Shown in pieces: positions 1-11,063 of a stretch of 64,000 nt of DNA (its first letter is position 1; every line of letters starts with the position of its first letter). The DNA is from Heliopora coerulea (taxonomy: Eukaryota; Cnidaria; Anthozoa; Scleralcyonacea; Helioporidae): contig JASJOG010000061.1 in assembly GCA_030142905.1 (NCBI GenBank), forward strand, positions 620,001 through 684,000, in the 5' to 3' direction. Below the pieces are notes generated by a model. That model saw only the letters and a program-made list of their open reading frames with translations, did not search any database and was not told where the DNA came from. The translations under genes and the position numbers were made by a program.

Positions 1-251
1 ATCCTTACACTAATTCCTAACATGAATCTTACTGTACCTTTGCCCTAGCCTTAATTCTTACTGTAACCCTAATTGAAAAATACTGTACAGTAAATGATTT
101 ATAAGTTTCTGTTGTCAGTTCTTATGTCATCTTTTCCAATATTTTCATGCTTTACATGTTTCCTTATTATTTTGTGCTAAAACTTTCTCTGAGCCCATGG
201 TGTAGGTCATTGACCCATGTTCGTCTACTAAACTGCAGTTTCACTTACTCT
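1..251. other. Gene-free AT-rich sequence with degenerate CCTAA units
   Basis: No gene is visible. The first 75 bases carry loosely spaced CCTAA/CCCTAA words, a degenerate telomere-like pattern seen again near 7270, 12430, 22040 and 62480. The rest is plain AT-rich DNA. Confidence 0.4.
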
Positions 252-595
252 TCTGATATCAATTTGACTCCTTTGTACATTATCTAAGGTCTGATTTCCT
301 TTTATTTGATTTTTCCCCATCTTATTACTTCAGGAGCTTCAAGTCGTTGATTCAGCATTCAGGGAAAACCATATTGAGAAGATTTTTCCTTGCATTTGAA
401 AATGTTTACAAATACATCACTGATCTGAACAGGTACAGTAAGTATGCCAATTTTCAAACTTTAGTTGTCTGGCTGGATACCATGTCAGTTTCCTTTTTAT
501 TTCCTAAACTAGTGACAACAATTTTGCAATATTATTTGTAGAAATCTTCAGACTCAGTTCAAGTCAAAGCCATTGAACTTTTCTTTGATGAAGGT
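252..595 (+). repeat. Segment duplicated at 1540-1936, containing a putative exon (334-432)
   Basis: The block from 252 to about 595 is repeated with substitutions at 1540-1936. Inside it, 334-432 is bounded by a pyrimidine-rich stretch ending in CAG and by a donor-like GTACAGTAAG. Read from the second base it is open for 32 codons (begins SFKSLIQHSGKT, ends ITDLNR). A following block, 541-592, is open as KSSDSVQVKAIELFF, and its duplicate near 1882-1936 keeps most residues (KYSDLVQVKAIDPF). Conservation of this frame between copies suggests real former coding sequence. I do not recognise the protein. The second block ends at the insertion site of the 597-1375 element, so its apparent donor belongs to the transposon target. 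Confidence 0.35.
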
Positions 596-596
596 A

Positions 597-1375
597 CAGT
601 AGAACCTAAGTTTTACAACACCACTTTTTACAACCACCTGTCATGTACAACTAGTTTTTCTGGCATGGATGATTTGTAGTTAAAATATACCTGTCGTGAG
701 CAACCACCTGTCTAACATGACCATGACCACTTTTTAGCTGTCAAAATAAGAAATTTTACCTGTCATGAGTGACCACTGTGAACTATAATTGCTGACCACT
801 CTATTCATGTGGCGAACCTGATTGATGAATTAAGTTTGGCAGAAGATCAGTGTCCTCTTCTGCCAAACATAATAGGTAAAGCAGATTTAATTTGATCCAT
901 CATAATTAAGTTTTATGATTTAAGTTTGCTGTTTAAATCAATGCTGCTCCACAATCACTCGAACTGTCTTTGCAAAGAGAATACAGGAAACAAGAAAAAC
1001 TATGCACTTACCACTTCAATGAAATTTTGATCATGTCCATGCAGTTATACTTGTACTGTTGTGAATTTCTTTCTGAACAAGTTAGGAAATTGAAGCAGAT
1101 CACGCTGACTAATTTCTTTTCACTTAATAGGTAGATGAACTTAAGCAATTCTTGTGTGATTCTTAGTTGAATAAAGCAATAGTTGCTGAAATTTGGGTTT
1201 GCTTGTTTAGTCATAATAATGCACATTTTGCTTAAATTTACGCATTTTCCCGGAAGTTGCACATGCAAATATGGTGGCCACTACATCATATCACTACCTG
1301 TCTTAAGCGACCACCTGGCATTTACGACTACTTCTGCCTTGCAAAAGGGGTGGTCCTAGAACTCATGTTCTACTG
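597..1375. mobile_element. TA-flanked MITE with CAGTAGAACC terminal inverted repeats
   Basis: Terminal inverted repeats read CAGTAGAACCTAAG on the left and end in GTTCTACTG on the right, with a TA dinucleotide on each side (595-596 and 1376-1377). Subterminal copies of a CACCTGTCATGAGTGACCAC-like word occur near both ends. The TA site and CAGTRGAACC end match the pogo/Tigger group (family knowledge) and resemble the element at 22081-23521. No transposase or HIRAN reading frame is seen inside. A short hairpin, AGTTTGGCAGAAGA with its complement, lies at about 836-871. Confidence 0.7.
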
Positions 1376-1539
1376 TAACAATATTTATCTTACACTCATT
1401 TCCTCATCCACTGTATTTTACAGTCCATGTGAAGTAGCAGCATTTTTGTAGAAGTATTCTAGCTGTTTGGTACTAAGGAAGGTTTACATCAGATTGCTGA
1501 ATGACCAGTACTTAACATAAATGTGTGCTCATATGTACT

Positions 1540-1936
1540 GATGTGGTATGGTATGACTCCTTTTTGTACATTATCTAGAATCTAATTTTCTTTAACTTGT
1601 TTTTTCTCATCTTATAAATTCAGAAGCTTCAGAAGCTTGGTTCAGTATGCAGGGAAAACCATACTGACATATTGACATGATTTTTACTCGCATTTGAAAG
1701 TGTTTAGAAATGCATCACCATCCTCAACAGGTACTGTAAATACATGTATGCAGGTTTTTTAACTTTAATCCAGCAGTATTCGTGTGGTGGACAGCAATGT
1801 TAGTTATCTGGCTGGATACCAAATACTGTAGTTCCCTCCATATTTTCTTGAACCAGCAGTGACAATTTTGCAATATTTGTAGAAATATTCAGACTTAGTT
1901 CAGGTCAAAGCCATTGACCCTTTTTGTGATAAAGAT
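1540..1936 (+). repeat. Decayed second copy of the 252-595 segment
   Basis: Same order of landmarks as the first copy: TTTGTACATTATCTA, a CAG acceptor-like site near 1623, a decayed exon-like block to about 1731 ending in CAACAGGTACTGTAAAT, then the KYSDLVQVKAID block. Indels break the frame of the first block, so this copy is not coding. Confidence 0.4.
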
Positions 1937-2345
1937 AAAAATATTTATTTTACAGAGGGAATTTTGAAACTTCACCCATAAAACTGAAGCCTGGATGAAA
2001 CCTTGAGTGAGCTGAGACTGAGCTTGACTTTGTTACATACCTGTAAAGTAATCTCTGGGAATGTAACCACACCTACACATTACTTTAAAAATTGTTGTAT
2101 AGAGTAGTAGATATCATTGCTCATCAGTCATGACAATAACAAAGTAACCTGGTTATGTTTAACTGCTAAGTTGCTTGGTCATTCGTGATGCCATTGGCCA
2201 AGTTTGAAATGTGTGCAAATGCCCTCATAGACTCACAAATGCTGTATAGCAGCATCCGTGTATCGAAAACCAAATCCCTTAACATTTTGAACACCCAGTG
2301 TCTGTCTCTATCTTGACCAAAGCCTAAAACCTTTTGTAGACTTAA
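1937..2345. other. No gene seen
   Basis: Unstructured AT-rich sequence. It may include the decayed upstream part of the LINE that becomes recognisable at 2346, but no frame can be followed. Confidence 0.3.
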
Positions 2346-3566
2346 TATGCATATGCAACTGTCACTTGTGGTGTTCCTCAGGGGTCTATACTTGGACCTT
2401 TATTATTTCTCATATATGTGAATGATATTTCCGATTGCTCCTCCCTTTTAAAAATAATTTTATTTGCAGATGACACTAGTCTTTTCACTTCAGGAAAAGA
2501 TCTTTCCCAACTAATAAATATAGTAAATCAAGAACTCAATGCAATAGCATCCTGGTTCAAATCTAATAAACTTTCCTTAAATATAAAGAAAACCAAATGT
2601 ATTATTTTTTGTGGTAAGAACAAGTATTATTTAAAAACAAATGGCATTAAGATAGATGACCAAATAATTTAGCAAGTTAGCTCACTAACATTTCTTGGTG
2701 TTAAAATCCATGAACACTTTGACTGGAAACCACACATAGTGTGTCATTAAAAATGTCTAAATCTATTGGAGCTATCAATAAGATTAAATCGTTTATCTCA
2801 GTTACGGCACGTCGATCACTATACTGCACACTTGTTTTACCGTATGTCCAATACTGCAATATAATCTGGGCTAAAACATATATTTCTAATCTAGATAAAA
2901 TTTTTAGGCTGCAAAAACGTATGATACGAATAATTGCCAACGTTGGGTACAGAGATCACACTAAACCTTTATTTGTTAAATTGAAACTACTGAATGTCTT
3001 TGACATAAACAAATATCAAACTGGATCCTTTATATTCAAATGTATTAATTGCCCTGACATTCTTCCAAATATCTTTCAAACTTGCTTTGCTCACAATCAT
3101 GAAATCCATACCTATAATACCAGAAATGCTACAAAACTTCATGTTACTAAAAGAAGGACTACAACTAGAAAAATGACTATTAAACTGAGTGGTACGTTAT
3201 TTTGGAATTCTCTTGATAATAATATTACTCATTCTAAAACATTAAAATCTTTTCAAAAAAAAAATTAAAAATTTATTTTTTGATGAAATGATGAAAAGCT
3301 GAGCGGTGCATCTTAGAAGAATCTCAACTACTTCATTTTATATATTATCTGGTGATTGGCATTATTTACAAACTTCCTGGAGTTTTCTTGCCAATCTCCG
3401 TCCATATTCTTGTCTATTGCCATTTCTCTCCACAACGTAATCATTAAGCTTATGAATATTTATAATATCTATTATATCATATTATATTGTATATAAAAAT
3501 TTCTACCGCTTGTAAATGTTAAAATTATTGAATATGGTAAATAAATTGATTGATTGATTGATTGAC
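2346..3566 (+). pseudogene. Decayed non-LTR retrotransposon (reverse transcriptase C-terminal half)
   Basis: Translation from 2370 gives the reverse-transcriptase block GVPQGSILGPLLFLIYVNDI, followed by the catalytic FADDT motif near 2466 and the SNKLSLNIKKTK stretch, which is typical of the jockey/CR1 branch of LINE polymerases. The frame stops at 2670 (TAG) and at an upstream TAA at 2343, and a frameshift near 2735 moves the rest to another frame (2741-3268: ARRSLYCTLVLPYVQYC, LDKIFRLQKRMIRII, then a TYNTRNA motif). The 3' untranslated end finishes in AATAAA followed by four TTGA units at about 3546-3565, a simple-repeat tail typical of CR1-like elements. The copy is 5' truncated (no endonuclease seen) and dead. 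Confidence 0.85.
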
Positions 3567-3915
3567 TAGATTAGAGTTTTCATTAGGGTTTTGATTCTGG
3601 TTCAGATAAGTTTCATATTCCAGTGTTTTACCTTAGCAACTTCAGAGTAGTGGCCTGCTGTCCATGACCTTAAGAAACCTTGTGCACCACTGTGCCATAA
3701 ATTAATGACAGGAACTTCTAGCAGACAGCTGTGCCTGGCCAACAACTTGTGAACAATCTACAAGAGTAGTATTGCAAGTATATGGTGAATCAAGGGCTAT
3801 TAAGTTGAAGAAAGAGCCCTTGACTTGACCAAAAAGCCCTTTTGTCTTCTTTGTGTGGGGTACCCTTTTTAAATCTTTAGATGAATCATGGTTTCTAGTG
3901 GAAGTCAAAGAACAT
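3567..3915. other. No gene seen
   Basis: Short intergenic stretch between the LINE tail and the hammerhead foldback. A 68-codon minus-strand ORF here has no recognisable features. Confidence 0.3.
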
Positions 3916-4065
3916 AAAGTTAAATGGTTGGTAGACTGCCGAATTTATGATAAAGATTTCTAACATTTCGAGCTATGGCCCTTCATGAAAGAATGAAACA
4001 ATTCGTTTTTTGAAATACTAGAAATCTTTATCATAAATTCAGCAGTCTACCAACCTTTTAACTTT
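3916..4065. mobile_element. Solo Penelope-type terminal repeat folded back on itself, with a decayed hammerhead motif
   Basis: Two arms of about 46 bases (3916-3961 and 4020-4065) are inverted copies sharing GGTAGACTGC and TTTATGATAAAGATTTCT. Between them the minus strand reads TTTCATGAAGGGCC, then ATAGCTCGAAATGTTAG, which matches the layout of the Penelope hammerheads elsewhere in this window (CTGANGAA, GGGC stem, GAAAC, GTTAG) with several substitutions. Penelope-like elements are known to carry minimal hammerhead ribozymes in their terminal repeats. The core here is damaged, so activity is unlikely. Confidence 0.6.
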
Positions 4066-4304
4066 TTGTGCTGTTTTATACTGCCTATGGAGCACCCCAT
4101 TTTTATATCATTGTCTGGAAGTCATGGAACCCTAGACAAGTCATTCATCACCAGAGACACTGTAACACTGGTCATACTGCAAAAGTTAAACTGAGTATGA
4201 CTTTTGTAGTGTCTTGTGACTTTGATTGTGGTAACCATACATATTGTAGAACTTTCAGGTCTTCACCATACAGGTAATGGTGGACTAATTTGTTTTTCTT
4301 ATAG

Positions 4305-4389
4305 GTTCATGGAAGAGCCGGATGAAGGTATTTTTATCCAGCTAACATTAGAAACACTGTTGATTAATGGAGATGGCAAACAGTTGACG
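4305..4389 (+). CDS. Putative exon of an unrecognised gene
   Basis: An acceptor-like TTTTTCTTATAG precedes 4305 and a GTACAGTA donor-like site follows 4389. After one base the exon is open for 28 codons (starts FMEEPDEGIFIQLT, ends NGDGKQLT). A diverged copy with the same layout, but with stops, lies near 15228-15312. The exon may belong with the 334-432 block, but no intervening exon was found and the product is not recognised. Confidence 0.35.
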
Positions 4390-4419
4390 GTACAGTACAT
4401 TCCTTGTATTATTTTTTGT

Positions 4420-4920
4420 TGTAACTATCATTGTTACATCATGATAGTCATCTTTACTTTTACTGTTGTAATTATCAGTATCAATGTCATCATCATCGTC
4501 ATTAACTTGATTGTCATTATTGTCATCACCATTACCTTAATTACCACCATCTTCATCATTCATTATCTGTCATTGTCATCATTCTTTCCGTTGTCATGAT
4601 CACTGCCGTCATGGACATTGTAACAGTCATCATCATCATTGTTATGATTATGAGTATCATTTTCATCATTATCACCATTTTCATAGACAGTGCCATTGAC
4701 AGTGCCATTGCCATTCTTACTCATTTGTCATTGTTTTGTAAGAAATTCAAAATAATTTTTGGTGTAAAACGAAGTCAGAGCACTGCTACTGACATTCATA
4801 GATAAGTTATCATTCTTGTTGTTATGATTTCATCATCTTTTATTATCATAAATATTGTCATTATCATTATCACTGCAATAGTTAATGTTATCACAATCTT
4901 CATTTTTATCAAAATCCTTA
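4420..4920. repeat. Imperfect ATC/CAT trinucleotide low-complexity tract
   Basis: About 500 bases of interspersed CATCAT, ATTATC and GTCATT units. The hydrophobic ORFs in this tract (4216-4599, 4596-4805) are products of the repeat. Confidence 0.8.
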
Positions 4921-5349
4921 CTTGATCCAGTTCACTCCTAGATGTTTCACGTTTGTGTTATTAAAAACTTATGTAACCTACAGTTGTAAACTTGTTACAA
5001 TATCCAGTCATAAATGTCATCATATCCCTGTATCCATAATCGTCTCATGATCAATCATAGTATGAACAAATCAGCAATAATCAAGTCAAAGTCATTGGTA
5101 TTGTGCCACTGAATACCTATGAATAGTTTATCAAGATACTTCACAGGGTTTATGATATGAAAATAATTCCGAGAAAGGTGTGCATTATACAGTAATCAGT
5201 TTTTTTGACTGATATAGCTCAGACTTGTTTTTAATCAAACCATGAGAAGACAACTGTTATTATAAACCCTCAATTGAGCCGCTGGTGAGCTTACTTATTT
5301 TCAAACCTTCTAGACGGGGGGAATATTAGAGTGGGAATGTTAATAGAGA
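4921..5349. other. No gene seen
   Basis: AT-rich. The stretch 5300-5345 contains ATTAGAG and TTAATAGAGAGGG words also found at 6020-6110, probably the split remains of one old element into which the next SINE inserted. Confidence 0.3.
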
Positions 5350-5675
5350 GGGCAACTTATTTAAAGATAAAAGTAAAGTGCCTTTATTTGAAGGTAAAGT
5401 ACCTTTATTTATGGTGGATAACCCTATCAACTACCTGAGCTGTTCTCCTCAGAGGTCCAGTAAAGGCCACCCTTCTTGTGTCCAGTGTTACTACAGGAGG
5501 AAACCGGAGTACTCGGAGAAAACCTGTGGTGCTTGGTAGAGTCAAACTGGATAACACTCTACTCACATGTGACCAAGGTAACTTTAACCAGATGATTGCA
5601 TGGAGCCGGAATCGAACCCTAGTCACAGTGGTGAGAGACTCGTGCACTACCACTGTGCCACCAGCACTCCCTGGA
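5350..5675 (-). repeat. tRNA-derived SINE, minus strand
   Basis: On the minus strand from 5672 the sequence begins GGGAGTGCTGGTGGCACAG, containing an A-box (TGGCACAGTGG), followed about 40 bases later by a B-box (GGGTTCGATTCC). The body then carries CGGAGTACTCC-type and GTGGTGCTTGG blocks. The 3' end is two tandem units of about 20 bases (AAATAAAGGTACTTTACC and a near copy), a typical SINE tail. The anticodon arm does not fold as a tRNA, so this is a retroposon. Confidence 0.65.
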
Positions 5676-6124
5676 GTCAAAGACACGATTTTTTCTGAAA
5701 TGTCAGCCAAGTATAATAAATAGCATGACAGCTGCCATGTCCTTGTCACGTGCAATCTTGAAGCCGAAACAAATTCAGGCTCACAAATATGTGTTTCTAC
5801 TGAAGTGTATGTTTGAAGATGGACTTGTTGCTCCAGGAAGATATTGTGCGATATGCAAGTCAAGAACCATTATTGATATACTGAAAACAGAACTTGACAA
5901 GAAAGTACTAAAACTGTCCCATATGAATTTGGAAGTTGGAAATGTTGAGATCAAGAATATAGTGCGATTCTAACCAGTTCTAAGTCGCTATCTTTTTTGT
6001 GCTTTTGTTCGGGGAAAGGCGTAATAAAGAGGGGAGCTTATTAAAAACTTGAAGCTCTGCAGTGGGGGCTAATTAGAGAGCGGAGCCTTAATAGAGATGG
6101 AGGGCTCGATAGAGTGCTCACGGT
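5676..6124. mobile_element. Right end of an old TA-flanked element (TACCGTGAGCAC terminus)
   Basis: The minus strand from 6124 begins TACCGTGAGCACTCTATCG, a TA plus CCGT start like that of the element at 53179-54626. Subterminal TTAATAGAGATGG units follow. The left partner end is not visible, probably lost or displaced by the SINE. An 82-codon ORF at 5725-5973 (contains GRYCAICKSR) lies inside. I cannot assign it to a family and give it little weight. Confidence 0.3.
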
Positions 6125-6399
6125 ATTTTGTTTAAACCACGCATCCTGCATAAGAACTCCTGACGTCAAATTCGAACTGATTAATTCGAAGTTATCGGTA
6201 ACGAATAGTTCAGTAAATTCAGTACATGGATTTGTCCGAAGATGATTCAGTTTGGTTTATGCCTCATCAACTCTGTATAAATCAACCGACTTGTAATTTT
6301 TATCACTAAAACTTGATAATGATGTTAAGACGACATCGAAACACCATTCAATAAACTTTAGACTTCTATTGGTTACATTTGAGATAAAATGTAATTTAT

Positions 6400-6605
6400 A
6401 ATAATCAAGAAATAGAAACTGTTTTGCCGTGTTTATATAGCCCGGTGCAAGCACGAGAAGAAGGTCGGGAGAAATCGAAAGCTGTTGTGTACGCCCGAGA
6501 CCGAAAGTCGAGGGTTTAAACGGCAGTTTGAGAACCCTCCCGGCCTCTCCATGTGTTTGCATCAGGCTACATAAACACAACAAAACAGTTTCTGTTTCTC
6601 TTATT
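6400..6605. mobile_element. Small MITE with about 42-bp terminal inverted repeats
   Basis: Left arm 6400-6442 and right arm 6565-6605 are inverted copies sharing AGAAACTGTTTTG and GTGTTTAT-TAGCC. No coding sequence lies inside. Family and target duplication are not resolved. Confidence 0.6.
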
Positions 6606-7417
6606 AGATAAGTAAAGAACTAAGTAATAATAATTGTGAGTAACGAACTTTATTTTCATTATCAAATCGTAAGCTCTTATTACAAGTTCGCAGACCAATC
6701 AGAGCTTCCCATTGGCACCAAGAACAAATTCTGCCGTTAAGCAACCTCTCTGATGTCATAACCGTGTTCACATTGCCGGATATAAACACGGTAACTGAAT
6801 AATCACTGCGTGCTTAATAGAGATTTTATAATGGAAATATATTACACTGACGCTTATTAATAAACCGACTTTCAATTAAATGAACGTGTTTGTTCATAGA
6901 AGGTTGTCGCTTCGTGTTCATATTTCCATATTAAAATATACTTCAACTTTTGAATGAATAAGACTACCCCCATCGGAGAAGACGGCTTATTTTTTTCTGC
7001 CCTTCTGAACTGGGAGGGTATTAGAAAACTGGGAGTTAAATAGAGGAGATATGGTAGTTTACATAACAATTTACAATATTTTCTTTATTCTTCAATTTGT
7101 TTCATGCATTTCTTTTTGCCATAACAAAGCCGAGGCATTATATCTTTACGGACTGATGTTGTTAATTGATCAGAAGTTTGGTGGAGATGTTCGAGAGCGG
7201 ATATTGGTCTCGTGTTATAGATACTGGTAAAGTAAATAAGATTTGATTTAGTATTACTTAACAGTATTTTAAATTTTTCCCGCGTTCGTCCCTAACCCTG
7301 GCCATATCCCAATTCTTAACCCTAAACCTTATCCTAACCATAGTTATAACTCAAACTCTATTCCTCAGAGGTTAGCGGCTTGTCTACATCCGCTAAACTG
7401 TACATTTATAAGTTTAA
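6606..7417. other. No gene; telomere-like words at 7280-7360
   Basis: AT-rich. Around 7280-7360 there are scattered CCTAACCCT, TTAACCCTAAACC and TATCCTAACC words, a degenerate interstitial telomere-like patch. At 6795-7040 TTAATAGAG and TTAAATAGAGG words recall the old element at 5300-6124. Confidence 0.35.
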
Positions 7418-8060
7418 ATGATGGTAGTGATAATGATAATAGTAATGATAATCGTAATGATAATGATAATGATAATGGCAATGGCAATGGCAATGGCAAT
7501 GGCAATGATAACAGTAATGATAACGGTAATGATAAAGATAATGGTGATGGCAATGGTAATGATAATGGTAATGGTAACAATAAGGGGAATGATAATGATA
7601 ATGACAATGATAGTGGTAATGGTAATGGTAATTACAATGACAATGTTAATGGTGATGATAATGATAATAGTAACGGTTATGGTAATAAAAATGGAAATTA
7701 TAATAGTAATAATAGTGATAATGATAATGAAATGGTAATGGTAATGATAATGGTAATGGTAATAGTAAAGATAATGATATTTGTAATGGTAACGATAATG
7801 GTAATGGTAATGGTAATTGTAATAGTAAAGATAATGATAAAGGTAATGGTAATGGTAATGGTAATGATCATGGTAATGATCATGGTAATGATCATGGTAA
7901 TGATCATGGTAATGATAATGGTAATGGTAATTATAATGGTAATGGTAATGTTAATTATAATGATAATAGTAATGTGTTAATAATGATAATGGTAATGGTA
8001 GTGGTAGTGGTAATGGTAGTGGTAGTGATGGTGATAGTGGTAGTGATAATAATCTTGGTA
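7418..8060. repeat. GATAAT/GGTAAT hexanucleotide satellite
   Basis: About 640 bases built of 6-bp units (GATAAT, GGTAAT, GGCAAT), including a higher-order block of GATCATGGTAAT repeated at 7864-7908. Long Met/Val/Ile and Leu/Ser ORFs here are artefacts of the repeat. Confidence 0.9.
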
Positions 8061-8971
8061 AATAGTGAACAATAAATGATAAATAGTAAAAGATTATGAT
8101 AAATGATAAATGTTAAAGAATAAATAGCATTTCAATTTAAAGCAGTTACATTACAAATTAAAAAAAAAATGCTTACATACTTTGGCAACGACGGTCATGA
8201 ATTTTCGACCACAAATGTTTCTGTAAGAACTAACTTACGACGGCTTCTTGTAGCGGTAAAACGAAGCCGCATGGGAAAGAATGCTTGCATCAAAATGTGT
8301 ACTAGTTCAAACTTACTCCAAGTGATAGGAAGCTCTGTCTGGTACAAGTCAATGCTAGTTAATGGTGGAAGAAGACGCGAAGCGAACCTTGTACCCAAGC
8401 GCTCAATACTTTATTTTATTTTATAGTGCGACCAGGGTCGATATCGAGTCAAGCATTGTCCATGTGTGCAAACGTCTTCGAAGTACAGGAATTTATGCAG
8501 GGAAACGACCTCCGAAATATCTAGAGGATTAATTCGCTATCAAAAGTACTTTGCTAATCTTGTGCGATTAGGAACATTTGGACAACTGTACACATGACCT
8601 TTTTGGCTTTGCATAGTCATTCAAGTGAATTAAGCTTCAATTTCTGAATTCACGTTTCCCGATTTTACATCTGAACATTATGTTCAGGTGTCCTGGTTTA
8701 TAACTTGAGATAAATATTTACTACGAATCGACCTAACGTGAGGTCTGTTACTAGTGAAATCTAGGACAGATGTTTTTAAGTACGAACCGAGACGAGGGCA
8801 GTGAGTTGACGTCCTTGCTAAAACAGAGGTCCGATATTTCACTAGTTTTGAATGCCCCAACGAAGCCTTAGTTTGCAGCTGTGGTGAAAATTCCTCAGCT
8901 TAATCTGTGGCGGAAGGAACGCCGTACCTTGTTATTTGGTTAGCTCTGGAAACCTTAAGACACAATTTGCA
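8061..8971. other. No gene seen
   Basis: Two overlapping ORFs on opposite strands at 8169-8426 have no recognisable features. Nothing else was found. Confidence 0.3.
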
Positions 8972-8979
8972 CTCTGGCA

Positions 8980-9502
8980 CAGTGGCGTAACGGAACTACT
9001 GGAGGCCCTTAGGAAATTTTCGTTCGAGGGTCTCCGTCACCCCCTTAGTATAGACATATATTTCAAGACTTTAATCTCAGTTGTCTTTACAGAATCATCG
9101 GGGGCTCCTTAGACGTCGGGGGCCCTTAGGAGTTGTTGGGTTTCTGTGCTGTTGCCATCGCTCTATCTTGATTACGAAGCCTAACGCACAACTTAACTTC
9201 AGGAGTTATACACACAGACTTAAGTTTTTATTATTTCGATCATATTTTTATATATACATGAATCATTACCATAAAAGGACTTATAAAGATTACAGGATAT
9301 AAAGTAATGAATTAAATTAGTTATCAATCGGAATGCATGTGGCGCACTTCCGAGTTTTCTTATCTCATTATAACAGTTCCTGTTAGGCTGTTACGCATAT
9401 TTCATCAAGACAATTAATTAGGACAATCAACTTACAGAATATCAGAGCACAATATTCTAACAGGAGTTGCTCTAACCCTGACCATAGTCCGTTACGCCAC
9501 TA
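8980..9502. mobile_element. hAT-type MITE with 8-bp target-site duplication
   Basis: The ends read CAGTGGCGTAACGG and CCGTTACGCCACTA and are flanked by a perfect 8-bp direct repeat, CTCTGGCA, at 8972-8979 and 9503-9510. An 8-bp duplication and CAGTGGCG-type ends are diagnostic of the hAT superfamily. The 523-bp element has no transposase and is non-autonomous. The perfect duplication argues for a fairly recent insertion. Confidence 0.9.
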
Positions 9503-9510
9503 CTCTGGCA

Positions 9511-10559
9511 TCTTATTGTAGTAAGTTATTTTATCCTCGGTGCATACGAGTATGGGGTTTGAAGTGAAATTTTTTTCTTGGTTGTCCCTTGGGAAACCAT
9601 TGGTCCTTTTCAGGTTGCCCCAGAAAGAGTTTATTTGCCTAAACGTATTTTTGGGTTTTTTTTTATATATCAGCCACATGAGCATAAAAACTTTATCACT
9701 CATCAATAATATGTTTACTTCATTACTATGTCAGCTTGGAATGCTAAATAGTTATTTTGAATACTGCTATCATACATGTATTGCAGGCTCAGTAACATCA
9801 ACCCTGCTTGAATCGTGAAGAAGAAAAGCGGGTACATCGCAAATAATTTAGCCAACTTTTCAAAGAAGGAGGAGCACACTTCATGATACCTAGTACTTTC
9901 ATTTTACTTTCTTCAATGACTCAAAAATTTCGATTATATTAGTCCTTAAAAACGGCTTGCGAAAGGGGCAACCATTCATCAATATTTGGTTACCCAAAGA
10001 AAATTTGGTGGTCCGGGACAACTGTACAACTGCTAATTTCGAACTCTGGGCTGGCGTCTCTCTTGTCCCAAATTTCACTTGTGTAAATTTTTTAGTATGG
10101 CAATTAATGCATTTATTTGTTCGTGTGTCAAAACTGAGACAAATATGTCAGCCATACTTCCCAGAGGCGGAGCAATTCTCCTTTTCGTAAACGTTCATCG
10201 CGAGCGGGAACGGTCGATGACAACGTGATGTTCTCGCCATCACCAAGTGTACCCTTCTCACCCTAACTCTATCAGTCGCATCAACCAGAAACATGCTAAA
10301 AATCTTTTACCTGTTTTCTTCCCTTGACTTTAAATCCAACAACAAATTAACCTTTCTGTGTCAATTTAACCAAACCGAAACTCTAACCTAACCATGCCAG
10401 TAGCAGATTTCCTGCATCGCTTTTACCCTAACTTGACCACTAGTTGCTTAATTATTCTAATTTAAACATTTTGACTATTGGAATGTTCGAAGAAAATAAA
10501 ACACCGGAAAAAACCCCAAAACAAAAGACCTGTTTAAGAGCAGAAGAAATAAAATAATT
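9511..10559. other. No gene seen
   Basis: Short ORFs only; no domain, repeat or splice structure could be supported. Confidence 0.3.
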
Positions 10560-10635
10560 TCGCCACGGATTCGAGCCCACTCAGTACCGATCGTTCTTGG
10601 TCGCACTAGCCAGTACTCTAGGTTTGCAGGCTCAG
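10560..10635 (-). repeat. Remnant of a tRNA-derived SINE
   Basis: On the minus strand GTACTGGCTAGTGCGACC and, about 40 bases on, GGCTCGAATCCG resemble A- and B-box promoter elements. The rest is too decayed to assign. Confidence 0.35.
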
Positions 10636-10659
10636 TTGATCTTGGTTAAAATCGGGATG

Positions 10660-11063
10660 GCGACAACACCATGTTGGCATCAATGAACTCTAAAAAGACT
10701 GGAACGATATCGCGTACCAGGTCTCGCGATTGAACGAAGCTTACATGGAGGCACCCATGTAGGTCAAAAACACGCGTGGGAAATAGTATTGAACCTTTGC
10801 TTTTCATTAACAGTTAATTGTGAAAAATATGCAGTCCTATCCCAACAATGTCTACTACTTACTAAGGATATAAAAGAAAACTGTCAAAAAAATCCGAAAT
10901 TTAGGCTAAGTTTTTCGCAATAGGTTGCGTGTTTTATCGCGTAGGGGACTGGAATGACCTGCAAATTAACCTACATGTCACCTCCATGATGGCTTCAAAA
11001 TACAGTTTGCTGGTATCGTTCCAGTATTTTTAGAGCTCAATGTTTCGCATCGACCGTTGTCAT
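10660..11063. mobile_element. Foldback MITE
   Basis: A left arm beginning GACAACACC and continuing through TGAACTCTAAAAAGACTGG is mirrored at 11011-11062 (CCAGTATTTTTAGAGCTCA, ending GTTGTC). There is no internal gene. Arm similarity is moderate, so the copy is old. Confidence 0.55.

Noticed and set aside
5725..5973. 82-codon ORF with CAICKSR
   Set aside because: Not a separate gene call: no homology recognised, and it lies inside an old element; mentioned there only.
7365..7980. Long hydrophobic Met/Ile/Val and Leu/Ser ORFs on both strands
   Set aside because: Produced by the 6-bp GATAAT/GGTAAT satellite; no start context or domain.
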